A DNA stretch of 55,464 bases from Pelagibacteraceae bacterium AG-345-F21 (lineage in GTDB: Bacteria; Pseudomonadota; Alphaproteobacteria; Pelagibacterales; Pelagibacteraceae), in assembly GCA_003281795.1 (NCBI GenBank), contig QCAW01000006.1:1-55464 (forward strand). The letters run 5' to 3'. Every line of letters begins with the position of its first letter. The stretch's first letter is position 1. A program made the translations under genes and the position numbers. This document shows positions 44,384 through 53,061 of this stretch, piece by piece. The notes beneath the pieces are model-generated. The model did not search any database, had not been told where the DNA came from, and saw nothing but the letters and a program-made list of their open reading frames with translations.

Positions 44384-45790
44384 ATGAAAAAAAAAGCGAA
44401 AATAATAGCTACTTTAGGGCCAAGTATTTATAGTGAAAATAAATTAATAAAGCTTGTAGAAAATGGGGTCGATGCTTTTAGAATAAATTTTAGTCATAAT
44501 ACTAATGGAATAGATAAAATTGTATCTAAAATAAGAAAAGTTGAAAAAAAATTAAACAAAAAGATTGCGTTAATTGCAGATTTGCAAGGAGTAAAACTTA
44601 GACTTGGAAAAACAGAAACTTTAAAAATAAAGTTTAATCAATCATTTATTTTTGATAATAAGAATGAAAAAGGAGATTTAAAAAGAATAGGTTTTCTATA
44701 TCCAAATATTTTAAAAAAATTAAAAAAGGGAAATAAAATTTTAATTGATGATGGAAAATTTGTTTTTGTTGTTAAATCAGTTCAATACAACTCGGTAACC
44801 ACAATATGCAAGAGCCACAATTGTGTAATTAAAAGTAATAAAAGTGTTCATATTCCAAACTTCGAACTTGAGTCTAATAAACTTACAACAAAAGATAAAA
44901 AAGATATTAAAACTGCAACAAAATTAGGTTGTAACTGGATAGCATTATCTTATTTGCAAAACGAAAAATTAGTTAATGCAGCTAGAAAACTAATAAAAAA
45001 AGATATTGGAATTATTGCAAAAATTGAAAATAAACATGCTTTGAATAATATTAATAAAATAATAAATGCAAGTGACTCAATAATGATAGCTAGAGGGGAT
45101 TTAGCTATTGATATAGGTCATAGTGAAGTGCCTAAAGCACAACTAAGTTTGATAAAAAGATGCTCTCAACTATCTAAGTCGGTAATTGTTGCGACACAAA
45201 TGCTTGAAAGTATGATTGAAAGTAGTACAGCAACTAGGGCAGAAATAAACGATATTGCTACTGCAATATTTCAGGGAGCAGACGCTGTTATGTTATCTGC
45301 GGAGACCGCTATAGGAAAATTTCCAAGTCATGCAGTTTCTACAATGGCCAAAACAATTTTATCAACTGAAAAATATAAAAAACAACACATTGAAGATTTT
45401 AAAAATTCTATTAAATCAAACAAAGATCCTGTTAAATCAATTCTTCTTTCTGTAAAAGATATTGCTTATAATCCCAATCTCAAAGCTATAATAGTTTTTT
45501 CTAATTCAGGTAAATCAGCTAAGTTAGTTTCGTCTATGCGACCTGCAGCTAAAATTGTCACTATTTCTCCAAACATTAATATCTGCCGACAGGTCTCTTT
45601 GCTTTGGGGTGTTCAATCTATAAATAGCCGAGATGCAACAGGTTGGAAGGACATGATGTCAATTTCAAAAGAAATTATTAAGAAATTTAAATTTATAAAA
45701 AGGAATGAGTTTGTTATTATAACTGCGGGTTTGCCGTTTGGTAAAGCGGGAATGACTAATATGATAAGATTATATAAAGTTGGTTCTTAA
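44384..45790 (+). CDS. pyk: Pyruvate kinase
   Basis: 468 residues from the ATG at 44384 (an ATG eight codons earlier is in frame but adds non-family sequence). It converts PEP and ADP to pyruvate and ATP. It has KIIATLGPSIYSENKL, DAFRINFSHN, IALIADLQGVKLRLG, KDIGIIAKIENKHAL, MIARGDLAIDIGHSEVPKAQ, and ATQMLESMIESSTATRAEINDIATAIFQGADAVMLSAETAIG. The C-terminal domain is complete. It converges with gapA across a 56-aa gene, linking it to the glycerol/GAPDH block. Confidence 0.96.
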   Translation: MKKKAKIIATLGPSIYSENKLIKLVENGVDAFRINFSHNTNGIDKIVSKIRKVEKKLNKKIALIADLQGVKLRLGKTETLKIKFNQSFIFDNKNEKGDLKRIGFLYPNILKKLKKGNKILIDDGKFVFVVKSVQYNSVTTICKSHNCVIKSNKSVHIPNFELESNKLTTKDKKDIKTATKLGCNWIALSYLQNEKLVNAARKLIKKDIGIIAKIENKHALNNINKIINASDSIMIARGDLAIDIGHSEVPKAQLSLIKRCSQLSKSVIVATQMLESMIESSTATRAEINDIATAIFQGADAVMLSAETAIGKFPSHAVSTMAKTILSTEKYKKQHIEDFKNSIKSNKDPVKSILLSVKDIAYNPNLKAIIVFSNSGKSAKLVSSMRPAAKIVTISPNINICRQVSLLWGVQSINSRDATGWKDMMSISKEIIKKFKFIKRNEFVIITAGLPFGKAGMTNMIRLYKVGS

Positions 45791-45845
45791 TGGAAATAAT
45801 ATTGTTTACATATTTAATTTTTTGGCTTCAGGAAATGTCTGAGTA

Positions 45846-46016
45846 ATGAAACAAAATTATAGTATTGAAGAAATATTGATGGCAATTAATGATTTGCAAA
45901 GTTTTAAAAAGGATAAATTACCAAGCTCAGAAAAATTTAAACCAAAAAAAAATAATTCTGAAATCCCAGCAAACACATTAAAACTTATTGAGGAAGCTGA
46001 AAAAAATAATAATTAA
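45846..46016 (+). CDS. Small hypothetical protein downstream of pyk
   Basis: 56 residues, beginning MKQNYSIEEILMAINDLQSF and ending KLIEEAEKNNN. It is hydrophilic, with no membrane helix or cysteine. The SIEEILMAINDL opening loosely resembles the S-[MI]-E-E-I-L-x-x-I segment of DUF2497/PopZ-type proteins, but the rest does not. It starts 55 nt after pyk, and its stop overlaps the convergent gapA by 4 nt. The long open frame with a plausible start supports a real gene; the function is unknown. Confidence 0.6.
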   Translation: MKQNYSIEEILMAINDLQSFKKDKLPSSEKFKPKKNNSEIPANTLKLIEEAEKNNN

Positions 46017-47017
46017 ATTAAGCTGGCTATTTGTATCGCTGTATCACACATCCTGTTTGAAAATCCCCATTCATTATCGTACCAAGATAAAACTCTGCAA
46101 AACTTTCCTTTTATAACCTGAGTTTGAGTTAAATCAAAAACTGAACTATGTGGATTGTGATTAAAATCCTTAGAAACTAGCGGAGATGAATTAGTTGCCA
46201 ATATTCCTTTTAAAGGTCCTTTAGCTGCATTGATCATCGACTCATTTATACTTTCTGAAGTTACCTCTTTCTTCGGTACAAATGTAAGATCTATTAATGA
46301 AACGTTAGGTGTTGGCACCCTTATAGCTGTGCCATCAAGCTTTCCTTTTAAACTTGGTAACACTAAACTCATAGCTTTAGCTGCACCGGTGGAAGTTGGT
46401 ATCATAGAATCTCCTGATGCTCTAGCTCTTCTTAAATCTTTATGAAGTGTATCTAAAAGTTTTTGATCTCCTGTATAACTGTGAATTGTTGTCATGTAGC
46501 CATATTCAATTCCAAAAGTATTTTCTAAAATCATAGCAACTGGTGCCAAACAATTTGTTGTGCAAGATCCATTTGAGACTATGTTATGATTTTTTTTTAA
46601 ATCTTTGCTGTTAACTCCTTGAACTACAGTAAAGTCTACTTCTTTTGCTGGTGCGGATATAATTACTTTTTTAGCTCCAGCTTCTATGTGTTTGCCTGCA
46701 GTTAACTTATCTAAAAATAAACCAGTACACTCTAAAACTACGTCTGCTCCTATTTTTCCCCAAGGTAGTTTAGCAGGGTCTCTCTCAGCAAAAACTTTTA
46801 TATTTTGATCTCCTATTTGAAAGCCTTCGCTAGAAGTTTTGACTTCCTGATTTAAAGTTCCATGTGTGCTATCGAATTTTATGAGGTGCGCATTTGCTTC
46901 TATAGACCCTAGATCATTAATTCCTACAACTTGAATTTGCCCTTTGTAGTTTTCTAATAGAGCTCTTAAGATTAAGCGTCCTATTCTTCCAAAACCATTG
47001 ATTCCAACTTTGACCAT
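46013..47017 (-). CDS. gapA: Glyceraldehyde-3-phosphate dehydrogenase, type I
   Basis: 334 residues. It oxidises glyceraldehyde-3-phosphate to 1,3-bisphosphoglycerate with NAD. It has GINGFGRIGRL, NDLG (Asp35 favours NAD), the catalytic Cys152 in SNGSCTTNCLAPV, HSYTGDQ, RRARASGDSMIPTSTGAAKA and SWYDNEWGFSNRM. It starts only 5 nt after glpU, so it appears to be the last gene of the glycerol-transport operon, an unusual and metabolically sensible link. Confidence 0.97.
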   Translation of the reverse strand: MVKVGINGFGRIGRLILRALLENYKGQIQVVGINDLGSIEANAHLIKFDSTHGTLNQEVKTSSEGFQIGDQNIKVFAERDPAKLPWGKIGADVVLECTGLFLDKLTAGKHIEAGAKKVIISAPAKEVDFTVVQGVNSKDLKKNHNIVSNGSCTTNCLAPVAMILENTFGIEYGYMTTIHSYTGDQKLLDTLHKDLRRARASGDSMIPTSTGAAKAMSLVLPSLKGKLDGTAIRVPTPNVSLIDLTFVPKKEVTSESINESMINAAKGPLKGILATNSSPLVSKDFNHNPHSSVFDLTQTQVIKGKFCRVLSWYDNEWGFSNRMCDTAIQIASLI

Positions 47018-47022
47018 ATTTT

Positions 47023-47376
47023 TTATACGTATTTAAATACAACAATAAAATAAGCAACACAAATTATTGATGCTATCCACAAGAGACTTCCAACTAAACC
47101 TAACCATGCTAAGTGAATAAAAGCACTGCCTAGCAAAGAAACAAATAATCTATCGCCTCTGGTTGTGTCTAAACCTAATATACCTTTTCTTGGAGAACCT
47201 CCTGGTACTTTTTTTTCCCAAATGAGCATCACAGTTATACATAAAGCTATAAAAATGAAGAATGCTGCTGTTTGCCAAGTCCAAGCCATCCAAGAAAACA
47301 AGTCAAAATCGAAAAGACCTTTTTCTTTTGCTTTGCCAACTTCGCCCCATGTAGCTGCATATACATTTGTAAACAT
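47023..47376 (-). CDS. glpU: Small membrane protein of the glycerol transporter (DUF2160, GlpU-like)
   Basis: 117 residues with about three membrane helices (near 33-50, 75-95 and 97-115). It has WMAWTWQTAAFFIFIALCITVMLIWEK and the segment RKGILGLDTTRGDRLFVSLLGSAFIHLAWLGLVG, diagnostic of DUF2160. In rhizobial glp operons the same protein (GlpU) sits between the GlpQ permease and the GlpV receptor genes. Its exact role in transport is not established. The ATG overlaps the glpQ stop (TAATG). Confidence 0.88.
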   Translation of the reverse strand: MFTNVYAATWGEVGKAKEKGLFDFDLFSWMAWTWQTAAFFIFIALCITVMLIWEKKVPGGSPRKGILGLDTTRGDRLFVSLLGSAFIHLAWLGLVGSLLWIASIICVAYFIVVFKYV

Positions 47377-48176
47377 TATACCCTGCCCATCGCAAATCCT
47401 TTAGCGATATAATTCCTTACGAAATAAATTACGACCGCTCCAGGAATAATAGTTAAACTTCCAGCAGCAGCTAATAAACCTAGTTCATAACCAGATGTGC
47501 TTGAAGTTCTAGTCATTATTGCTGCGATAGGTTTAGCTATAGTTGCAGTAAGTGTTTTTGCAAGTAACAACTCAACCCAAGAAAACATAAAACAAAAGAA
47601 CATAGTAATGCCTATACCTGCAGCTATTGTTGGAATAAATATTTTAAAGAAAAATCTTCCAAAAGAATAACCATCTACATAAGCAGTTTCATCTAATTCT
47701 TTAGGAACAGCTGACATAAATCCTTCTAAAATCCAGACAGCCAGAGGAATATTGAAGAGACAGTGAGACAGTGCTATAGCAATATGTGTATCAAATAAAT
47801 TTACAGAAGAATAAAATTGGAAAAATGGTAAAGCAAATACAGCCGGCGGAGCCATTCTATTTGTTAACAGCCAAAAGAATAAATGTTTATCTCCTAAGAA
47901 TTTATATCTAGAAAAAGCATATGCAGCAGGTAAAGCTGCAGATACTGAAATTATAGTATTAAAAACTGTATAAGTAATAGAATTCACATAGCCCATATAC
48001 CAAGTACTATCAGTAAAAATTGTAACATAGTTTTCTAATGTAAAATCTTTAGGCCATAATGAATAAACGTTAATAATTTCTGTAGTTGTTTTGAAAGACA
48101 TATTTAGCAGCCAATAGATTGGAAGCATTAAAAATATTATATATAACGTGGGTACTAACCATTTAATTTTACTCAT
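47376..48176 (-). CDS. glpQ: Glycerol ABC transporter permease GlpQ
   Basis: 266 residues, six membrane helices, of the MalG/UgpE class. The EAA loop ELDETAYVDGYSFGRFFFKIFIPTIAAGI binds the ATPase, and the RMAPPAVFALPFFQFYSSV segment precedes it. Together with GlpP it forms the channel for glycerol. It overlaps glpP by 4 nt and glpU by one. The glycerol assignment rests on the whole GlpVSTPQU set rather than on this protein alone. Confidence 0.88.
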   Translation of the reverse strand: MSKIKWLVPTLYIIFLMLPIYWLLNMSFKTTTEIINVYSLWPKDFTLENYVTIFTDSTWYMGYVNSITYTVFNTIISVSAALPAAYAFSRYKFLGDKHLFFWLLTNRMAPPAVFALPFFQFYSSVNLFDTHIAIALSHCLFNIPLAVWILEGFMSAVPKELDETAYVDGYSFGRFFFKIFIPTIAAGIGITMFFCFMFSWVELLLAKTLTATIAKPIAAIMTRTSSTSGYELGLLAAAGSLTIIPGAVVIYFVRNYIAKGFAMGRV

Positions 48177-49039
48177 GCTCTGCCCTCATCTTTCATCATT
48201 ATTGTGTAAAATATCCAACAAATTAAGAGTACAATTAAAAAATATATGAGAGACATAGCTGCAGCAGGACCAAGGTCAAATTGGCCCAGCGCCATCTTTA
48301 CTAAATCAAGAGATAAAAAGTTTGTTGCATTTCCGGGACCTCCGCCTGTTAATACAAAAGGTTCGGTATAAATCATAAAACTATCCATAAATCTCAAAAG
48401 GATAGCTAAAGTCAAAACTTTTTTCATTTTTGGAAGTTCAATGTACCTAAAAATATCCCACCTGCTTGCACCGTCTATCTCTGCAGCTTGATAATAAGCA
48501 GGTTGAATAGAATTTAAACCTGCGTAAGAAAGCAAAACTACCAAAGATGTCCAGTGCCAAACATCCATTAAAATGGTTGTAAACCATGCGTCCCCACTTT
48601 GTTGGGTAAAGTTATAATCAAAACCAATTGAATTTAAAGAATTTCCAAGAAAACCGATATCTGGAAGTGCAAATATATTCCACATAGCGCCTACTACATT
48701 CCAAGGTATTAATAACGGCATCGACATTAAAATTAGACATACTGGTACTCCCCAACCTTTTTTTGGCATAGTTAAAGCAATACCAATTCCCAATGGTAGT
48801 TGAATTAAAAGAATTATAAAAGTAAATATAACTTGTCTTCCTAAGGATGCATGAAATCTTTCAGAGTGTAAAATTTCTTTAAACCATCTGGTGCCCTCCC
48901 ATGCAAAAACATTGCTCCCAAAAGTTTCTTGAAAAGAATAATTAACAACTGTCATTAGTGGAACTGCAGCATTAAAAGCAACAAGAACAAATACTGGAAT
49001 AACAAAGTACCAAGCTTTTTGATTTAATGTTTTATTCAT
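48173..49039 (-). CDS. glpP: Glycerol ABC transporter permease GlpP
   Basis: 288 residues, six membrane helices, of the MalF/UgpA class. The N-terminal helix (AWYFVIPVFVLVAFNAAVPLM) is followed by a periplasmic loop. The EAA loop is AAEIDGASRWDIFRYIELPKMKKVL, and MIYTEPFVLTGGGPGNATNFLSLDLVK follows. It partners GlpQ. It overlaps glpT by one base (TAATG) and glpQ by 4 nt. Confidence 0.88.
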   Translation of the reverse strand: MNKTLNQKAWYFVIPVFVLVAFNAAVPLMTVVNYSFQETFGSNVFAWEGTRWFKEILHSERFHASLGRQVIFTFIILLIQLPLGIGIALTMPKKGWGVPVCLILMSMPLLIPWNVVGAMWNIFALPDIGFLGNSLNSIGFDYNFTQQSGDAWFTTILMDVWHWTSLVVLLSYAGLNSIQPAYYQAAEIDGASRWDIFRYIELPKMKKVLTLAILLRFMDSFMIYTEPFVLTGGGPGNATNFLSLDLVKMALGQFDLGPAAAMSLIYFLIVLLICWIFYTIMMKDEGRA

Positions 49040-50103
49040 TATTCAATTATCCAGTTATCTCCATACGCATAAGTGTATTTTTGATCAAAAGTAATATGAG
49101 CACTATCACTTGGTATTTTAGTTGATGAGTTTGCTAAAATTTTAATATTTCCACTACTACATTCAGCATCAACAACTTTATGTCTGCCTGTATCACTAAT
49201 TCTTTTAATCTTAACCTCTATTCCATCTTTAGAAAAATTAATAAATTCAGGTCTGATCCCTACTTGAGTTTTCTTAAAATTATTTTTTTTTGTATTGATT
49301 TTATTTGGCAATATTTTTCCTCCAAGATTTATTTGTCCGTTTTCAATAGAACAAGGTAAAATATTCATTCCTGGGGAGCCAATAAAATGTCCTACAAAAG
49401 TGTGTTTTGGTTTTTCAAATAATTCTACTGGTGTTCCTGTTTGAACAATCTGACCTTCGTGCATTACAACGACTTGATCGGCAAAAGTTAATGCTTCGAT
49501 TTGATCGTGAGTTACATATATCATTGTACGGTTAATTTTTTGATGTAATTCTTTTAATTTAGAGCGCAAAACCCATTTTAAATGTGGATCAATAACTGTT
49601 AGAGGTTCGTCAAACATGATTACGTTAACATCTGATCTAACCAGTCCTCTTCCCAAAGAAATTTTTTGTTTGCCATCCGCTGTCAAACCAGAAGCTTTAT
49701 TATATAAAGTTGATGAGAGTTCTAACATCTCACCAATTTCTTTTACTTTTGTATCAATCTCTGTTTCTGAAAGGCCTCTATTTTTCAGAGGAAATGCTAA
49801 GTTATCATAAACCGTCATGGTGTCGTATATGACGGGAAATTGAAATATTTGAGCGATATCTCTTTCAACTGGATTAAGTGCAGTCATATCTTTATCATCA
49901 AATAATACTTCGCCTTTAGTAGGTTTTAATAATCCTGAAATGATATTTAACAAAGTGGTCTTACCACAACCAGATGGGCCTAATAAAGCATACGCACCAC
50001 CGTCTTTCCAATCAATATTTACATCTCTTAGTGCCCAGTCTTCTTTGGTGTTCTGTTTAGACAAGTAGCTATGACTTAAATTTTTTAAAGTAATTTTAGC
50101 CAT
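49039..50103 (-). CDS. glpT: Glycerol ABC transporter ATP-binding protein GlpT, degenerate signature
   Basis: 354 residues. Walker A GPSGCGKTT is at 42-50 and Walker B IMFDEPLTVID at 162-172. The LSGGQ signature is replaced by LTADGKQ at 140-146, a feature of GlpT-type proteins. A TOBE domain fills the C-terminal third. With GlpS it would form a heterodimeric ATPase in which one composite site is non-canonical. It overlaps glpS by 8 nt and glpP by one. Confidence 0.9.
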   Translation of the reverse strand: MAKITLKNLSHSYLSKQNTKEDWALRDVNIDWKDGGAYALLGPSGCGKTTLLNIISGLLKPTKGEVLFDDKDMTALNPVERDIAQIFQFPVIYDTMTVYDNLAFPLKNRGLSETEIDTKVKEIGEMLELSSTLYNKASGLTADGKQKISLGRGLVRSDVNVIMFDEPLTVIDPHLKWVLRSKLKELHQKINRTMIYVTHDQIEALTFADQVVVMHEGQIVQTGTPVELFEKPKHTFVGHFIGSPGMNILPCSIENGQINLGGKILPNKINTKKNNFKKTQVGIRPEFINFSKDGIEVKIKRISDTGRHKVVDAECSSGNIKILANSSTKIPSDSAHITFDQKYTYAYGDNWIIE

Positions 50104-51160
50104 GATTTACCAACCTATTATTTTGATCAAAATATAAAAATTCATCAATATTCATATATAATTTAGTTTCTTCACCAATATTTTTTGATTGAATACCATT
50201 AGACAAAGAAACCCAATTAAGTTTTCCATTAGTAAAATGAATTAAACTTTCAGAACCACTTAGTTCAGAAATTAAAACTTTCGCATTAATTTCAACTGAG
50301 TTATTTCCTTCTTGATACGTAGTAATATTATGGGGTCTAATGCCTATCTTATATCTTCCATCTTTAATTTTTAAGTTCGATTTCCATTCTACGTTGTTAT
50401 TGTCTATTTTAAATGTTTCTCCTTTTTTATTTATTTCGGCTGTATTCATTGGCGGGTCACTAAATACCTTTGCGGAAGTTAAATTTTCAGGCTTGCTATA
50501 AACATCTAATGTTTTTCCATATTGAATAACTTTACCTTCTAATAATGTAGCTGTGTTTCCGCCTATCATTAATGCGTCTTGTGGTTCTGTAGTTGCATAA
50601 ACTACAATACAATCTCTATCTTCAAATAATTTAGGTAATTCTTCCCTCAACTCCTCCCTTAATTTAAAATCAAGGTTTGCTAATGGTTCGTCTAGCAATA
50701 TCAGATCTGAGTCTTTAACCAATGCTCTCGCTAAAGCTGTTCTTTGCTGTTGACCACCAGACAATTCATCTGGTTTTTTGTTTAGCATTGCTGATAGTTT
50801 TAAAAGTTCAGCAACTTTTCCAACTCTTTCTTTTATTTCATCGGATTTAATGCCAGTTATTTTTAATGGTGATGCTATATTTTCATAAACAGTAAAATTT
50901 GGATAATTAATAAACTGCTGGTAGACCATTGAGCAATTTCTTTTTTGAACTTCTTTACCAGTTACGTTTTTTCCATTAAACCAAATTTCGCCTGTAGTTG
51001 GCTTGTCTAAACCAGCCATGATTTGCATTAATGTTGTTTTGCCTGCTAGTGTTGATCCAAGTAAAACGTTTATAGTGTTTTTTTCTAATTTCAAATTAGT
51101 TGTGTGAATATGAGTCTCAATTCCAACTTTTTTTTCAACTTCTTTTAATTCTAAGCTCAT
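50096..51160 (-). CDS. glpS: Glycerol ABC transporter ATP-binding protein GlpS
   Basis: 354 residues. Walker A is the unusual GSTLAGKTT at 35-43, the signature LSGGQQQR (133-140) is canonical, and Walker B is LILLDEPLANLD. A C-terminal regulatory/TOBE domain includes KIGIRPHNI. It pairs with GlpT. The start is about 26 nt downstream of the terminator that follows glpV, and the stop overlaps glpT by 8 nt. Confidence 0.9.
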   Translation of the reverse strand: MSLELKEVEKKVGIETHIHTTNLKLEKNTINVLLGSTLAGKTTLMQIMAGLDKPTTGEIWFNGKNVTGKEVQKRNCSMVYQQFINYPNFTVYENIASPLKITGIKSDEIKERVGKVAELLKLSAMLNKKPDELSGGQQQRTALARALVKDSDLILLDEPLANLDFKLREELREELPKLFEDRDCIVVYATTEPQDALMIGGNTATLLEGKVIQYGKTLDVYSKPENLTSAKVFSDPPMNTAEINKKGETFKIDNNNVEWKSNLKIKDGRYKIGIRPHNITTYQEGNNSVEINAKVLISELSGSESLIHFTNGKLNWVSLSNGIQSKNIGEETKLYMNIDEFLYFDQNNRLVNHG

Positions 51161-51185
51161 ATTTATATTTTTTTAATTTGGTTTT

Positions 51186-51213
51186 AAAAAAAGGGGGCAA
51201 TAAATGCCCCCTT
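51186..51213 (-). terminator. Intrinsic terminator after glpV
   Basis: A 7-bp stem (GGGGGCA / TGCCCCC) with a 5-nt loop is followed on the minus strand by seven U residues. It lies between glpV and glpS. As with aapJ, it should make the binding-protein message more abundant than the rest of the operon while letting some read-through occur. Confidence 0.9.
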
Positions 51214-51234
51214 CTTAATTAAGTTTAACCTAGG

Positions 51235-52965
51235 TTATTTCCAAGCGTCTTTAAATGCTACGGTTTTTCCTTGAGGTTTTTCGTTAACTTTAGCTTTTGG
51301 CGAACCTTTTTTATTTAACCAATAAGATGCTTCTCTTGGTTTGTTAAGTCTAGGTCCACATCCACCGTATGCGTTACTACCTTTGTCAGCAGCTTCCATA
51401 CGAGACATAACTAAGTCCATCTCATCTGCAAGACGATCCATAGTTTGCTGTGGTGTAAATGTTCCAGAGTTTACTTCTCCGATATGCTGCCACCATAATT
51501 GTGCTAGCTTCGGATAGTCTGGAACGTTGATACCTGTTGGTGACCAAACATTTCTGTTTTTTGATCTGTAGAACTCTACAAGTCCACCAAGTTCAGGTGC
51601 TCTTTTAGTAAAGTGTTTGTGATTAATAGTACTCTTTCTCACAAATGTTATACCAACATCAGCTTTTTTTAGAGACACTGTTTTTGATACAGCAAATTGA
51701 GCATACAACCATGCAGCTTTTCTTCTCTTAACGTCAGTAGACTTAAATAAAGTCCATGATCCAACGTCTTGATAACCAAGCTTCATACCTTGTTCCCAGT
51801 ATGGTCCTTTTGGTGAAGGACCCATTCTCCATAATGGCATACCGTTTGCATCAACAACTTTATTGTTAGGATTTTTTCCTACTAAAGATGCTGTGAAAGC
51901 TGTGTACCAGAAAATTTGCTGAGCAACGTTTCCTGAAGATAGAGATGGTAAAGACTGATAAAAGTCCATAGCCGCAGCACCTGGAGGTGCATACTGCCTT
52001 AACCATTCGTCCCATTTTCTAATTGCGTATACTGCAGCTGGACCATTTGTAGCTCCACCTCTTGATACGTTAGCACCAACTGGATTACAAGAACCTGGTT
52101 CCATTCTAATACCCCACTCGTCTACTGGAACTCCATTAGGTAATCCTTTGCTTCCTGCACCGGCCATTGATAACCATGCATCAGTCATTCTCCAACCTAA
52201 GTCAGGAGCTCTTTTACCATAGTCCATATGTCCGTATATTCTTACACCATCAATATTTTTAACATCTTCTGAAAAGAATTTAGCTATGTCTTCATAAGCA
52301 GACCAGTTAACTGGAACGCCTAAATCATAACCATATTTTTTCTTAAATGCTTTTTGGATTTCAGGTCTATCAAACCAATCTTTTCTGAACCAATAAAGGT
52401 TAGCAAATTGTTGGTCTGGAAGTTGATAAAGATTTCCATCTGGACCAGTAGTGAATTGAAGTCCTATAAAGTCATCCAAATCTAATGTTGGCAAAGTAAC
52501 GTCTTTACCTTCACCTTTCATCCAATCAGTTAAGTTAACAGCTTGTTGCATACGCGCGTGCGTACCAATTAAGTCTGAGTCATTTACATAAGCATCATAG
52601 ATACTTACGTTTGTTTGCATTTGTGTTTGTACAGCCATTACAACATCACCTTCTCCGATGATTTGGTGTTGTACTTTGATGCCAGTTATTTCTTCAAACG
52701 CTTTTGTAAGAACCTTAGATTCATACACGTGAGTAGGTATTCCTTCAGATACTACTTTTAAAGACATTCCTTTGAATGGCTTAGCAGCATTATGGAACCA
52801 ATTTAGTTCTTTTTCTCTTTCTTTAGCAGATAGAGCGGAAAGACTAAATTCCCCATCAGACCATTTCTTAATTGCAGCCATATGACCGTCTGCAAATGCA
52901 GAAGAAATAGTTACGATTGAAAATGAAACAGCAACAGCTAGAATCGTTTTAAATGTTTTAAACAT
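51235..52965 (-). CDS. glpV: Glycerol ABC transporter substrate-binding protein GlpV
   Basis: 576 residues from the ATG at 52965. This start is preferred over the ATG four codons upstream because GGGGGA then sits just before it as a Shine-Dalgarno site. The signal peptide ends near SSAFA, then DGHMAAIKKWSDGEFSLSAL. A long periplasmic domain follows with GVPVNWSAYEDIAKFF, RMTDAWLSMAGAGSKG and YGGCGPRLNKPREASYWL. This matches the large receptor of rhizobial GlpSTPQUV systems. It is followed by a terminator and then glpSTPQU. An alternative substrate such as another polyol is possible. Confidence 0.88.
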   Translation of the reverse strand: MFKTFKTILAVAVSFSIVTISSAFADGHMAAIKKWSDGEFSLSALSAKEREKELNWFHNAAKPFKGMSLKVVSEGIPTHVYESKVLTKAFEEITGIKVQHQIIGEGDVVMAVQTQMQTNVSIYDAYVNDSDLIGTHARMQQAVNLTDWMKGEGKDVTLPTLDLDDFIGLQFTTGPDGNLYQLPDQQFANLYWFRKDWFDRPEIQKAFKKKYGYDLGVPVNWSAYEDIAKFFSEDVKNIDGVRIYGHMDYGKRAPDLGWRMTDAWLSMAGAGSKGLPNGVPVDEWGIRMEPGSCNPVGANVSRGGATNGPAAVYAIRKWDEWLRQYAPPGAAAMDFYQSLPSLSSGNVAQQIFWYTAFTASLVGKNPNNKVVDANGMPLWRMGPSPKGPYWEQGMKLGYQDVGSWTLFKSTDVKRRKAAWLYAQFAVSKTVSLKKADVGITFVRKSTINHKHFTKRAPELGGLVEFYRSKNRNVWSPTGINVPDYPKLAQLWWQHIGEVNSGTFTPQQTMDRLADEMDLVMSRMEAADKGSNAYGGCGPRLNKPREASYWLNKKGSPKAKVNEKPQGKTVAFKDAWK

Positions 52966-53028
52966 TAAATCCCCCATTGTTATTTTTAGATTTTGTATTG
53001 AAACAAAAAAATTAGATTATGTACAGAC

Positions 53029-53046
53029 TACAATTTGGAAATTGTA
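53029..53046. promoter_or_regulatory. Palindromic operator candidate upstream of glpV
   Basis: TACAATTTGGAAATTGTA is an 8-bp inverted repeat with a 2-bp centre, 64 bp upstream of the glpV start and just downstream of glpK. Such a compact dyad fits a dimeric repressor site. The regulator is unknown and none is encoded in the window next to it. No convincing -35/-10 pair was found around it. Confidence 0.5.
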
Positions 53047-53061
53047 CAACTAGAAAGTGTA

